Assembly (NCBI GenBank): GCA_949296365.1
Contig: CASFPZ010000020.1
Coordinates: 1-49,375, forward strand
Direction of reading: 5' to 3'
Source of the DNA: an uncultured Akkermansia sp.
GTDB lineage: Bacteria; Verrucomicrobiota; Verrucomicrobiia; Verrucomicrobiales; Akkermansiaceae
Length of the DNA: 49,375 bases
Part shown: one piece after another, positions 26,685-34,412 of the stretch
Numbering within the stretch: the first letter of the stretch is position 1
How the letters are laid out: the number at the start of each line of letters is the position of its first letter
Notes under the pieces: model-generated
Seen by the model: the letters and a program-made list of their open reading frames with translations, nothing else
What the model was told of the DNA's origin: nothing
Databases searched by the model: none
Position numbers and translations under genes: made by a program

Positions 26685-27791
26685 TCAACGAACACCGCCG
26701 CGAATATCTGCGACTTGTTGCACAAGGCGTTCGAAATCTTCAGGGAAGACATCCCCAATATTGCCGATGCGGAAGGTAGGAGCTTCGGAAATCTTTCCAG
26801 GATAAATAACGAATCCACGTTGTTTAAGGGCTTCGTAAAAAGCTGCAAAATCAAAATTGTCTTCAGGATATAAGAACGAGGTAATGATAGGCGATTGCAA
26901 CTCGGATGGTAGTAAAGCTTTGAAGCCGACTTGTTCCATGCCCTCGACAAGAACGCGATGGTTTTTCTGGTAACGTTTATTGCGAGCTTCGACTCCACCT
27001 TCATCCTGAAGTTCACGCAGGGCCTGGAAGAAGGCTCGAACGACGTGAGTAGGTGACGTGAAACGCCATTTCCCATGGCCTTTTTCCATCTCTTTCCATT
27101 GGTCGTAAATATCTAACGAGAGACTGTGCGAGACTCCTTTGCAAGCCTCAAGGCGGGAACGTTTAGCGATGATGAACCCGAATCCAGGAACACCTTGCAC
27201 GCATTTGTTGGCGCTGCTGATGAGAAAATCGATGCCGAGGCCGGCAATGTCGATGGGGATGCCTCCGAAACTGCTCATGGCGTCGACGATAAAAGTCAAT
27301 TCATGATCTTTAATAGCAGCTGCGATTTCTTCGATGGGGTTGAGGATTCCTGTAGTTGTTTCGCAGTGAACGACCGCAAGGTGAGTTGTGTCTGGATGCT
27401 CAACGAGAGCGCGAAGCACGATATCTGCAGTTACTGGCTCGGTTTCTTTCAGAGAAATGATAGCATAGTTAAGCCCATGGTAACGGGCGATTTCACCCAT
27501 GCGCTTGCCGTAAGCTCCGTTGGAGATGATGAGAAGTTTATCCTCTGGTTTGACAGAGCAACTAAGTGTGGCTTCGACACAGTAGGTGCCGCTACCTTGT
27601 AGGAGAACTGTCGTGTAGGAAGAATCGTCGAGCCCTGCGACTTTGAGCAATTCCTGGCGAATGACAGTGACGACTCCTTCATTGTAATCCTTGTCCCAGG
27701 TACACCAGTCCTGGAGCATAGCCTGGCGAACGGACAACGAGGTGCTTAGTGGTCCCGGAGTCAGAAGAAGGTAATTTCTATTTTCAGTCAT
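26685..27791 (-). CDS. phnW: 2-aminoethylphosphonate--pyruvate transaminase
   Basis: PhnW transfers the amino group of 2-AEP to pyruvate, giving phosphonoacetaldehyde and alanine. The 368-aa class V (PLP-dependent) aminotransferase begins [11 protein letters not shown] and has [10 protein letters not shown] near residue 30, [34 protein letters not shown] and [13 protein letters not shown] with the PLP lysine near 196. Length matches PhnW (360-370). It follows phnX with a 21-bp gap. Confidence 0.95.
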   Translation of the reverse strand: MTENRNYLLLTPGPLSTSLSVRQAMLQDWCTWDKDYNEGVVTVIRQELLKVAGLDDSSYTTVLLQGSGTYCVEATLSCSVKPEDKLLIISNGAYGKRMGEIARYHGLNYAIISLKETEPVTADIVLRALVEHPDTTHLAVVHCETTTGILNPIEEIAAAIKDHELTFIVDAMSSFGGIPIDIAGLGIDFLISSANKCVQGVPGFGFIIAKRSRLEACKGVSHSLSLDIYDQWKEMEKGHGKWRFTSPTHVVRAFFQALRELQDEGGVEARNKRYQKNHRVLVEGMEQVGFKALLPSELQSPIITSFLYPEDNFDFAAFYEALKQRGFVIYPGKISEAPTFRIGNIGDVFPEDFERLVQQVADIRGGVR

Positions 27792-27812
27792 ATGATAGGA
27801 ACAATGAAAAGG

Positions 27813-28601
27813 TTAACGAGAAGAGGCGTTGATGGTTTCAATACAGGCAGGGAGGTCTCGAATAGAATCGAGAACGTAATCGGCTCCAGCATTGAGCATT
27901 CGCTGGCGAACTTCTTCTTTCATGGCTCGGAGTTGTTCGGCAGGGGTCTTTTCATATTCTTCCAGAGAGAGACCCAGTTCATTACTCCCAGTGATTAACC
28001 CAATCGAACGAACTTTGGCGTTGACGCCTTCTTTGATGTCGGCAATGGTGTCGCCGACTTTGACAACCATATCGACCGACGGGATTGCAAGGTCGATCAT
28101 GTTTTGGTAAATCATAAATGGTGCTGGACGACCAGCAGGGAGTTTGCTGGGGGTCACTAGGTTATCGACTCGGTAACCTTTGTTTGCAGCATCTGGGCGC
28201 ACGATATCCATCATGGCGTCAGTATATCCGGTAGTTGAGCCGATTTTAATTCCTTGAGAGCGCAGATGTTCGATTGTGTCGACAACGCCAGGAATCGGAT
28301 CGGTAAAATCCTTGAGTGAAGCAAACAAGTGTTTTTCAAAACTAGCATACATGGAGTGGACGTCATCTTCTGTCCACATCCTTCCATGCACTTGTTCAAA
28401 TTGTTGTTGTACAGCTGGCATGGAAAGAATAGCCCGGATATGATCGATTTTCAGCAACCCCATAGGTTCGCGAGCCTGGCGGTACGTAATTTGAATGTCT
28501 TTCTCGGCGAAAACTCTCAGAAAGACATTGAGTGGTGCAAAACAACCAAAATCAATGGCGGTGCCCGCCCAATCCATAATAATGCACTTGATGTTACTCA
28601 T
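27813..28601 (-). CDS. phnX: Phosphonoacetaldehyde hydrolase
   Basis: PhnX cleaves the C-P bond of phosphonoacetaldehyde to acetaldehyde and phosphate. The 262-aa HAD-superfamily protein begins MSNIKCIIMDWAGTAIDFGC, with nucleophile Asp10. The Schiff-base lysine of the family is present in EPMGLLKIDHI (Lys51). Further motifs are GSTTGYTDAM, GRPAPFMIYQNM and VVKVGDTIADIKEG. The ATG at 28601 is preferred over an upstream in-frame start at 28715, because the extension runs through the intercistronic palindrome and family members start here. Confidence 0.95.
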   Translation of the reverse strand: MSNIKCIIMDWAGTAIDFGCFAPLNVFLRVFAEKDIQITYRQAREPMGLLKIDHIRAILSMPAVQQQFEQVHGRMWTEDDVHSMYASFEKHLFASLKDFTDPIPGVVDTIEHLRSQGIKIGSTTGYTDAMMDIVRPDAANKGYRVDNLVTPSKLPAGRPAPFMIYQNMIDLAIPSVDMVVKVGDTIADIKEGVNAKVRSIGLITGSNELGLSLEEYEKTPAEQLRAMKEEVRQRMLNAGADYVLDSIRDLPACIETINASSR

Positions 28602-28625
28602 TGTATAATTGATGTCGTGATACAG

Positions 28626-28680
28626 ATCGAGCCGGTGCGCTCGAACGGTTGCTGATATAGGCTGATTACACCGGCTCGAT
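28626..28680 (-). promoter_or_regulatory. 12-bp inverted repeat between the porin gene and phnX
   Basis: ATCGAGCCGGTG (28626-28637) and CACCGGCTCGAT (28669-28680) are perfect inverted copies separated by 31 bp. The intervening DNA carries two GCTGAT copies in direct repeat. The element is in the porin-phnX gap. No T-run follows, so it may be an mRNA-stabilising hairpin at the porin 3' end, an attenuator, or an operator. Confidence 0.5.
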
Positions 28681-28725
28681 GAAGTGATTTTGAGTGTCTT
28701 TTTTGTCACAAACACTCATGCCTCC

Positions 28726-30036
28726 TTAGAAATCAAGGTAGGCGCCACAAGTGAATTGCCACCCTGTAAAACCAGCGTTTTTAGCACGGTTTGATTCGCT
28801 GACTGATGAATTGCAATACTCAAGCAATGTCATGAGTTTCAAGCGATTAGGAAGATCCTTGTAGAAGTAGAAGTTGAATCCTGCCCCAATGGCATAGTAG
28901 AAATCGGCGTAGCCAGGCGATTGAGTCTGCAGAGCCTTTACATATCGGTTTTTGCCGACATTGACGGAGTTGTCTCCCGTTGCGTATTGGAATCGAGCGA
29001 CTGCTTCAATGTTATCGGTAATGTGGTAGGTTGGCACGAAGACGAGGCCGAACATATTATCGGCGTCTTGCTTATTACTGTTCAATGCCCACAGGGCTTC
29101 CAGTAATACCTCGAATCGGCCGTCTTTACCCATGTAATAAGCGGCGATGACGTCCTCTGCCTGAGAACCGACAAAAGTGTCACTGCGACCGGCTAGAGAT
29201 TTATCGGCATCAGCGAAGCTATGTACCCAATCGACGTAGAATCGGCCTTCGTCCAGAAGCACTTTATCTAACCCGTAAGAAAGTTCTAGAGTTGAGAAGC
29301 AATTTTGCCAGGTACCCCAGATCAGCTTGTTGGAATCGCTCGTGCCAGACCAAATTCCAGCGTAGTAACCCAATTTGTCTTTTTTCGTATCGTTCTCGGC
29401 CCAGAACCCCCAAACAGAATCAAACAAAACAGTCGATTCTACAATAGAAAATTCAGGAACTGTGAGAGCGCCAGAAGAAATGCGGTTTTCACCATAGATA
29501 GCAGGGTTGGTTTTACCGAAAGCGACCGTGTAGCCGGAACCTTTGTAATTGTATTCTAGGAAGGCTTCATAGAGGCTGGTGGAGGTAGAGGTGTGATTGT
29601 CCCAAAAATCTCCGGTCCATTCGCCTGTGCTATTGACGCCACCGACGTTCCAAACGTTCTGGAATTTGAAATCACGTAAAAATTTCATATTCCACCCGGC
29701 GCGAAACCGGCGATAACCATCAGCCCAATTGCGGCTGCCATCGTAATTTCCGATTTGTCCGTCAACCCAGCCTGCTTGGTATTGCATGCGGAGGGAGACG
29801 TTGAGTTCCTGGATCCAAGGGTTATCATCATTCTTGTAAACGTGAACCTTCTTTTGCGGCTTAAGGCCGAAAACCTGGTTCCAGAGGTATACTGGTTTGG
29901 TATCTTGAATGGCTACCGCAGGTTGCTGGCTTGCCTCCGATTGCACGGCTTTTTGCTGAGCAGAATGGGCTCCGTTTGCAAGAGCAAGACATGAAATGAG
30001 AGTTAAGCCAATGATAGGTGTGTTGGTGTGTTTCAT
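28726..30036 (-). CDS. Outer-membrane porin, OprP/OprO-like, in the 2-AEP operon
   Basis: The 436-aa product has a signal peptide (about 1-25, ending AHSA). The rest is a beta-barrel with many alternating aromatic strands, and the last residue is Phe (GAYLDF), as is usual for Omp assembly. Segments such as NVSLRMQYQAGWVDGQIGNY and EAFLEYNYKGSGYTVAFGKT resemble phosphate-selective porin O/P relatives. The ATG at 30036 is preferred over a GTG at 30048. As first gene of the phosphonate operon it probably admits 2-AEP or other anionic phosphorus compounds; this specificity is inferred from position. Confidence 0.75.
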   Translation of the reverse strand: MKHTNTPIIGLTLISCLALANGAHSAQQKAVQSEASQQPAVAIQDTKPVYLWNQVFGLKPQKKVHVYKNDDNPWIQELNVSLRMQYQAGWVDGQIGNYDGSRNWADGYRRFRAGWNMKFLRDFKFQNVWNVGGVNSTGEWTGDFWDNHTSTSTSLYEAFLEYNYKGSGYTVAFGKTNPAIYGENRISSGALTVPEFSIVESTVLFDSVWGFWAENDTKKDKLGYYAGIWSGTSDSNKLIWGTWQNCFSTLELSYGLDKVLLDEGRFYVDWVHSFADADKSLAGRSDTFVGSQAEDVIAAYYMGKDGRFEVLLEALWALNSNKQDADNMFGLVFVPTYHITDNIEAVARFQYATGDNSVNVGKNRYVKALQTQSPGYADFYYAIGAGFNFYFYKDLPNRLKLMTLLEYCNSSVSESNRAKNAGFTGWQFTCGAYLDF

Positions 30037-30204
30037 AAGCAACACCACATAAACTACTGAATTTTGCCAACTGTTAAATTTTATTTTTGTTAGGAAATAG
30101 CCACATAAATGGCAATACTGTAACTCATTTTAGCTATGCGACTTAAATTATTGGACTAGGCAGACTGCGATGGTAAAGTAGGAAGTTATTATTATTTTTT
30201 CTTC

Positions 30205-30232
30205 TTGACGTTGAGATTTTTGATTTTAAAAT
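30205..30232 (+). promoter_or_regulatory. Sigma-70-type promoter for the 30264 gene
   Basis: TTGACG (30205-30210), a 16-bp spacer and TAAAAT (30227-30232) lie in AT-rich DNA, giving an expected leader of about 25 nt before the ATG at 30264. It sits in the 227-bp divergent gap shared with the porin gene. Confidence 0.45.
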
Positions 30233-30263
30233 AAACAAAATTGCTAATTCATCAATAAGAATT

Positions 30264-33200
30264 ATGAAAATTATTTATTTATTAGGAATTGCTGCTGTTG
30301 GAAGCATAGGAGTAACTTTGGGGGGGGCTCCCAAAGAATGGAAATCTCTAGGATATGAAGGTGATCCGGGGAAAATTATTGAGGCGAATGGATCTAATGT
30401 TACGACAGAGGGGGTGGCCTTGGCTCAGTTAGAGGATTGGATTCCTGTTGAGGCCTCGAAAGCCAATTTTGAGATTACAACAGAGTTGTCGTTGCCTCAA
30501 CATCCTCGTCCTTGGGCGTCAGGAGCCATCGCGTTGAAGGGAAATGAGGAAAAAACACTTGTTTTAGGCATGGTGATTTTGAATGAACAAGGCAAAGTCA
30601 AAGCAGGGTTTTATCCGCAGCAGATGAAAGAGTGTCAACTCGAACTTGGCAAACCTGCCATGCTGAAACTTCAGGTTAGCGAAGGGGAACAACGATTTAA
30701 GATTTGGAACAAAGGGTGTCCGGAACCTAAAGCGTGGATGGCAATTTCTGACGTTTCTGTGAAGAGGATTGAAGGCGTTGGCGTGCGAACATATGCGTTA
30801 CAGGGGCAGTTCTCAAATTTCAATGTTGAACAAGGAGTTGTAGCCTCTAAACCTGTTGTTTCCCTGGAACGGGGAGAGGTAAAAGCTCTGTTTAGTCAAG
30901 AAGGTGGAGTATTGCAGTCTCTTTCGTTGGGGGGACAAGAGGTCCCAATGTTTCGTGGTAACTTAGGTGGCCCTCAATTGACATTACACCTGGCGTCTCA
31001 GGGAAATGATGGAGCGAGCCAGACTATTAACCCGATGATCAACCTGAAACTGGGAAAGGATGGGAGCCTGGGTGGTGAGGATACTGTTCATGGAGCCAAG
31101 GTGAGTTTGAATTATGCAGTGGAGGACGAGGCCTTAGCGGTACAGGTGCAGCTTAAGAATACAACCAATCAGGCAATGCCTATTAATTCTTTGCAATTGG
31201 CATTGGGGATCGATACGAACATGGTGAGTTACCCCCAGTGGAATACGCGCCATTTCCCTACATTCCTGAGATGCGAATCGACACATTTTTGGGGATATGC
31301 AATGTCCCCTCTGGGGAGCATTGTTGGCATTTTTTCGCCCAATCCGGTGGCATCCTGGCATTTGAACTATAACAATGGCGGACACCGTATTCTTGGAATG
31401 ACGTTGGACTTGATGCAGTCTCCGCCTTTGCCTCCGCGGCATCCCCAACAATCTGGCGTGCTAAAGCCGGGTGAAGAACGTTCCTGGAAAGTTTATTTGG
31501 CACGGGTTCCGAATTGGCAGCAAGTTCCTGCTATGGCGGCCCGGTATACCGGAGCTTGTTTCGGTACGGCCGATCGGTACACCGGAGAACCTGGTGAACG
31601 TGTGCATGTCGCTTTGGCTGGAGAAGGAGCTAAAGTCTCCTGGGCTCCAGACCAGGAGGTGGCTACGAATATCGAAGTGGCTAAGAATCAGGCAATTGTA
31701 ACGTTGCCGGAGAAACCGGGAGTTTATCGATTAAACGTGGCTAATTCAGCAGGCCGTGTGTCTGAAATGACTCTGAGTGTTCGCCATCCCTGGTCGTGGT
31801 ATCTGGACAAATCGCGCGAATGGGCAGTGAAAGCCAAGCAGAAGGCGGGATCCCACATTGAGGGCTGGTACGGATTTTTCCCGGCATTTCGGTGGAGCTT
31901 GTTCAAACCCGATCCGAAGTTGGATGAACAGTTGAATCGGGATTTTGAGGAGTTATTTGCAACGATGTATGACCCAACAACTAAGAGGCCGTTACCTGCT
32001 TCTCACCCCAACAGAATTCAGAATCATGCTGGCGCTGCTGCTTTATATGCGTTGCGGTATCGTCTGAAAGGCGGAGATGCAATGGATTACGCCTTGGAAC
32101 TTTTCAATTATATCATGAAAACCCAGTCGGCAGATGGCGCTTACCGGGCTGGCAGTATCCACGATACTAGTAAGATTGTTCCGGGAACTATTCATTATAC
32201 TTGCGTGGTGTATGTGGCAAAATTCCTCATGGAAGTCATGGAAATCGAGCGAGAATTGTGGGGGAATTTACCTGATTCTGAAATGAAAGCCAACTATGAT
32301 CGTCAATATGCGTCGGTGAAGCGAGCAATGGATGAATTGACTAAGAGCTTGGATAATATTGAAACGGAAGGAGAGATGACCTTCGAGGACGGCATGATCT
32401 CGTGTTCGTACACGCAGTTAGCGCAATGGGCCAGATCATTTGCGGCGCCTGAAGAGCGCGATCGTTACATCAAGGCGGCTGAATTTATGTTGATGAAGCA
32501 CCGTTGCTTATCTCAGTTGGTTCAGCCTGATTGCCGGATGAATAACTGCTCTCTCCGCTTTTGGGAATCTCAGTACGATGTCCTGTCTTGTCCCAACCTG
32601 ATGAGCTCGCCTCATGGGTGGTCTGCTTGGCGTTTGTACGGTTTGTTTGATCTCTACCGTTTGACGGGCAAGATTGATTATCTAAGGCAGGCTATGAATG
32701 GTATCGGTGCTTGTGCTAACTTGATTGATCCGCTCACCGGGGAATTGCATTGGGCATTCATGGTGGATCCTCGCATCGAAACCTCTTGGTTTGTCCCTGA
32801 TGAACAACGCCCGGGAAAAGGAAAATTCGTCCCTAGAACATTGGGTGAACTGCCGATACCTATGATTTCTAATTGGTGGCGTGCCCCAAAATCAACGCCT
32901 GTCTTCGGATACGGTACTGGCCCCGATGCCCAGGGTGGATCTTGTGACAATGATGTCCACGAAATTTTCAAATGCATTGCTGAACACGTTGCTCCTACTG
33001 CCTGGGTCTACGTTGATAAAGACGGGAATGTTGAAATCTGGAATGGTAAAATTGTTCAGTCCAAGCGTGTTCCTGTCGCAGGAGACGAGAAGGAGGCCTT
33101 GTATATCGAGGTCCTCCCTTCCGAGGCTTGCATTTTTGAAATTCACGTCAATGCTGAAGTCCCTGTTGTGGTATCGGTGATCGATCCGACAAGCAAACGT

Positions 33201-33368
33201 GCTTGTTTTACTAGTACGTCGGGATTCTTCCCAGAGGAACGTTTAGTTAGTTTGGCCAGGAACCCATGGGGCTATGAAACGTCTGCCTGGAAAAGATATT
33301 TGGATGCCAAGGGCCCAAGTCCTCAAGAAACCCTGAAACAACAAAAAAATACCGTTAAATCTCAATAA
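30264..33368 (+). CDS. Large secreted protein, N-terminal beta region plus helical toroid-like C-terminal half; function unknown
   Basis: I do not recognise a named family. The 1034-aa product starts with a signal peptide (about 1-21). Residues about 22-510 are beta-rich, with LSLGGQEVPMFRGNLGGPQL and many paired hydrophobic strands. This would fit carbohydrate-binding or super-sandwich domains. Residues about 520-920 are helical with repeated aromatic-rich helices: GWYGFFPAFRWSLFKPD, NHAGAAALYALRYRLKGGDA and MSSPHGWSAWRLYGLFDLYR. This is the kind of layout seen in (alpha/alpha)6 glycoside hydrolases and lyases. Candidate acidic and His residues are numerous, so no catalytic residue can be named. 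Terminator at 33398 follows. It is divergent from the 2-AEP operon. Confidence 0.7.
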   Translation: MKIIYLLGIAAVGSIGVTLGGAPKEWKSLGYEGDPGKIIEANGSNVTTEGVALAQLEDWIPVEASKANFEITTELSLPQHPRPWASGAIALKGNEEKTLVLGMVILNEQGKVKAGFYPQQMKECQLELGKPAMLKLQVSEGEQRFKIWNKGCPEPKAWMAISDVSVKRIEGVGVRTYALQGQFSNFNVEQGVVASKPVVSLERGEVKALFSQEGGVLQSLSLGGQEVPMFRGNLGGPQLTLHLASQGNDGASQTINPMINLKLGKDGSLGGEDTVHGAKVSLNYAVEDEALAVQVQLKNTTNQAMPINSLQLALGIDTNMVSYPQWNTRHFPTFLRCESTHFWGYAMSPLGSIVGIFSPNPVASWHLNYNNGGHRILGMTLDLMQSPPLPPRHPQQSGVLKPGEERSWKVYLARVPNWQQVPAMAARYTGACFGTADRYTGEPGERVHVALAGEGAKVSWAPDQEVATNIEVAKNQAIVTLPEKPGVYRLNVANSAGRVSEMTLSVRHPWSWYLDKSREWAVKAKQKAGSHIEGWYGFFPAFRWSLFKPDPKLDEQLNRDFEELFATMYDPTTKRPLPASHPNRIQNHAGAAALYALRYRLKGGDAMDYALELFNYIMKTQSADGAYRAGSIHDTSKIVPGTIHYTCVVYVAKFLMEVMEIERELWGNLPDSEMKANYDRQYASVKRAMDELTKSLDNIETEGEMTFEDGMISCSYTQLAQWARSFAAPEERDRYIKAAEFMLMKHRCLSQLVQPDCRMNNCSLRFWESQYDVLSCPNLMSSPHGWSAWRLYGLFDLYRLTGKIDYLRQAMNGIGACANLIDPLTGELHWAFMVDPRIETSWFVPDEQRPGKGKFVPRTLGELPIPMISNWWRAPKSTPVFGYGTGPDAQGGSCDNDVHEIFKCIAEHVAPTAWVYVDKDGNVEIWNGKIVQSKRVPVAGDEKEALYIEVLPSEACIFEIHVNAEVPVVVSVIDPTSKRACFTSTSGFFPEERLVSLARNPWGYETSAWKRYLDAKGPSPQETLKQQKNTVKSQ

Positions 33369-33397
33369 ACGGTGGTGACCTAAGGGCGTTTTATCTC

Positions 33398-33438
33398 CCG
33401 CTGCCTTGCTCCACGAGGCGAGGCAGCGGATTCTTTTT
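33398..33438 (+). terminator. Rho-independent terminator after the 30264 gene
   Basis: CCGCTGCCTTGC (33398-33409) pairs with GCGAGGCAGCGG (33418-33429), a 12-bp stem with one G-T wobble and an 8-nt loop. TTCTTTTT follows. It ends the plus-strand gene and lies 3' of the convergent regulator gene. Confidence 0.85.
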
Positions 33439-33458
33439 GATCAAAAAATACATGTTGT

Positions 33459-33704
33459 TTATCTTTCCACCGGTCGTTGTGGCGTTGGTATATCCAAAGT
33501 GAAGAATGCAACGTCTCGGTTGAGCTTTTCCGCAATTTCACAAATTGTGTAAAAGGTGATATTGCGTTCTCCCCGTTCGATGCTCCCATAATAACTCCGA
33601 TCCAGATTGGCAAGATGGGCAAATTCTTCCTGTGTATACCCTTGGGCTTTTCGTTCGTTTCGAATCCTTAACCCCAATTCCTTCAAAACATTGTGCTTGG
33701 ACAT
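33459..33704 (-). CDS. Small XRE-family (HTH_3) transcriptional regulator, C-protein-like
   Basis: The 81-aa protein is essentially one helix-turn-helix domain: GLRIRNERKAQGYTQEEFAH, then LANLDRSYYGSIERGERN, then TFYTICEIAEKLNRDVAFF. Spacing and the 'DRSY-x-x-xIERGERN' recognition region resemble controller proteins of restriction-modification systems, but no restriction or methylase gene is in the window. An inverted repeat upstream (33759-33778) could be its operator. It borders the AT-rich two-gene block on its right. Confidence 0.85.
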   Translation of the reverse strand: MSKHNVLKELGLRIRNERKAQGYTQEEFAHLANLDRSYYGSIERGERNITFYTICEIAEKLNRDVAFFTLDIPTPQRPVER

Positions 33705-33758
33705 TCCCTCTATTTTCTCAAAAATGAGGAATTTATGTCCACGGACTAAAATACCTCT

Positions 33759-33778
33759 TTACATGCAATGCGATGTAA
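33759..33778 (-). promoter_or_regulatory. Possible operator/-35 region of the XRE gene
   Basis: TTACAT (33759-33764) and ATGTAA (33773-33778) form a perfect inverted repeat with an 8-bp centre, about 55 bp upstream of the regulator start. Read on the minus strand, the left arm can serve as a -35 box with TATTTT about 18 bp later. This would fit autoregulation. Confidence 0.3.
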
Positions 33779-33960
33779 TTTAGAAAATGAATAGCGCTAA
33801 AGGCAACCAGTAGTAGGACGATAGGGGGAGTATTCGCTGAACAGATAAAAAGATCTAACGAATGCAACGCAATGATCCGTGGAACCAAGACTTATAAGGC
33901 GACGATTGTTTTACCAGGTTGATTGTAGGCGCAACAAAACCCCGGAACCCAAATCAATTT

Positions 33961-34320
33961 ATGCTCATCAAACAATGTGAATCTCAAGAGAAAATTGGTT
34001 CATCTTTTCTGAACCATAGGGTGAAGAACAATGGTAGATTTTTGGCGGGTCTGTTATTCATCAATTTCGTGGTTGCAGGCATGACAGGGTGTTCGGATTC
34101 TTCATCCGAACCTCCTCAGAAACAACCTCAATCTCCTCAGGAATCCACAATGTCCGGAAAGGAGACGGAGATATTGAAGCGACTTGATCAACTTTCTGAA
34201 GAATGGATAAGCTGGATTCAGCTGTTACAGAGAAATCTCAATCTCTTGAAAAACGGCTGCATGAACTGGCAACGAAATCCCAAGAAGATCCTAATACGCG
34301 TCGCCAGTTGGAACAATTGA
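33961..34320 (+). pseudogene. N-terminal fragment of a frame-disrupted lipoprotein gene
   Basis: ATG 33961 opens a frame with a membrane segment and lipobox (VVAGMTGCSDSSS), then a Pro/Gln-rich linker and the start of a coiled coil (KETEILKRLDQLSEE). After about 34196 the coding-like frame moves by -1: MDKLDSAVTEKSQSLEKRLH begins at 34203 in another frame. The original frame continues only as low-quality sequence to a TGA at 34318-34320. The middle segment runs to QLEQLIKLMESVV, and its continuation is found in the 34336 frame after the direct repeat. A single-base loss near 34200 (or a sequencing error) plus the 70-bp insertion explain both breaks. Confidence 0.65.
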
Positions 34321-34412
34321 TCAAACTCATGGAGAGTGTTGTCCATACTTTTTTGCATACTCTTTTCCTCATCAGTGTTGGAACAATTGATCAAACTCAT
34401 GGAGAGTGTTGT
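34307..34412 (+). repeat. 36-bp direct repeat (34307-34342 and 34377-34412) splitting a gene
   Basis: Two identical 36-bp copies, starting GTTGGAACAATTGATC, are separated by 34 bp of unrelated, T-rich sequence. The copy-to-copy distance is 70 bp, not a multiple of three, so the second copy shifts the reading frame. Recombination between the copies would delete 70 bp and join QLEQLIKLMESVV directly to PKDKDQPYLEA in one frame. Confidence 0.9.

Noticed and set aside
27126..27602. 158-codon plus-strand ORF
   Set aside because: It lies entirely antisense within phnW, whose motifs are unambiguous.
30049..30180. Pho box or promoter for the porin
   Set aside because: TTAACA-like hexamers occur on the minus strand, but their spacing does not fit known PhoB or PhoP repeats and no good -35/-10 pair was found.
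33459..33704. Controller protein of a restriction-modification system
   Set aside because: The HTH resembles C proteins, but no methyltransferase or endonuclease gene is within the window, so only a generic XRE call is supported.
34307..34412. CRISPR-like array
   Set aside because: There are only two repeat copies with a single 34-bp interval, inside a coding gene, and no cas genes nearby.
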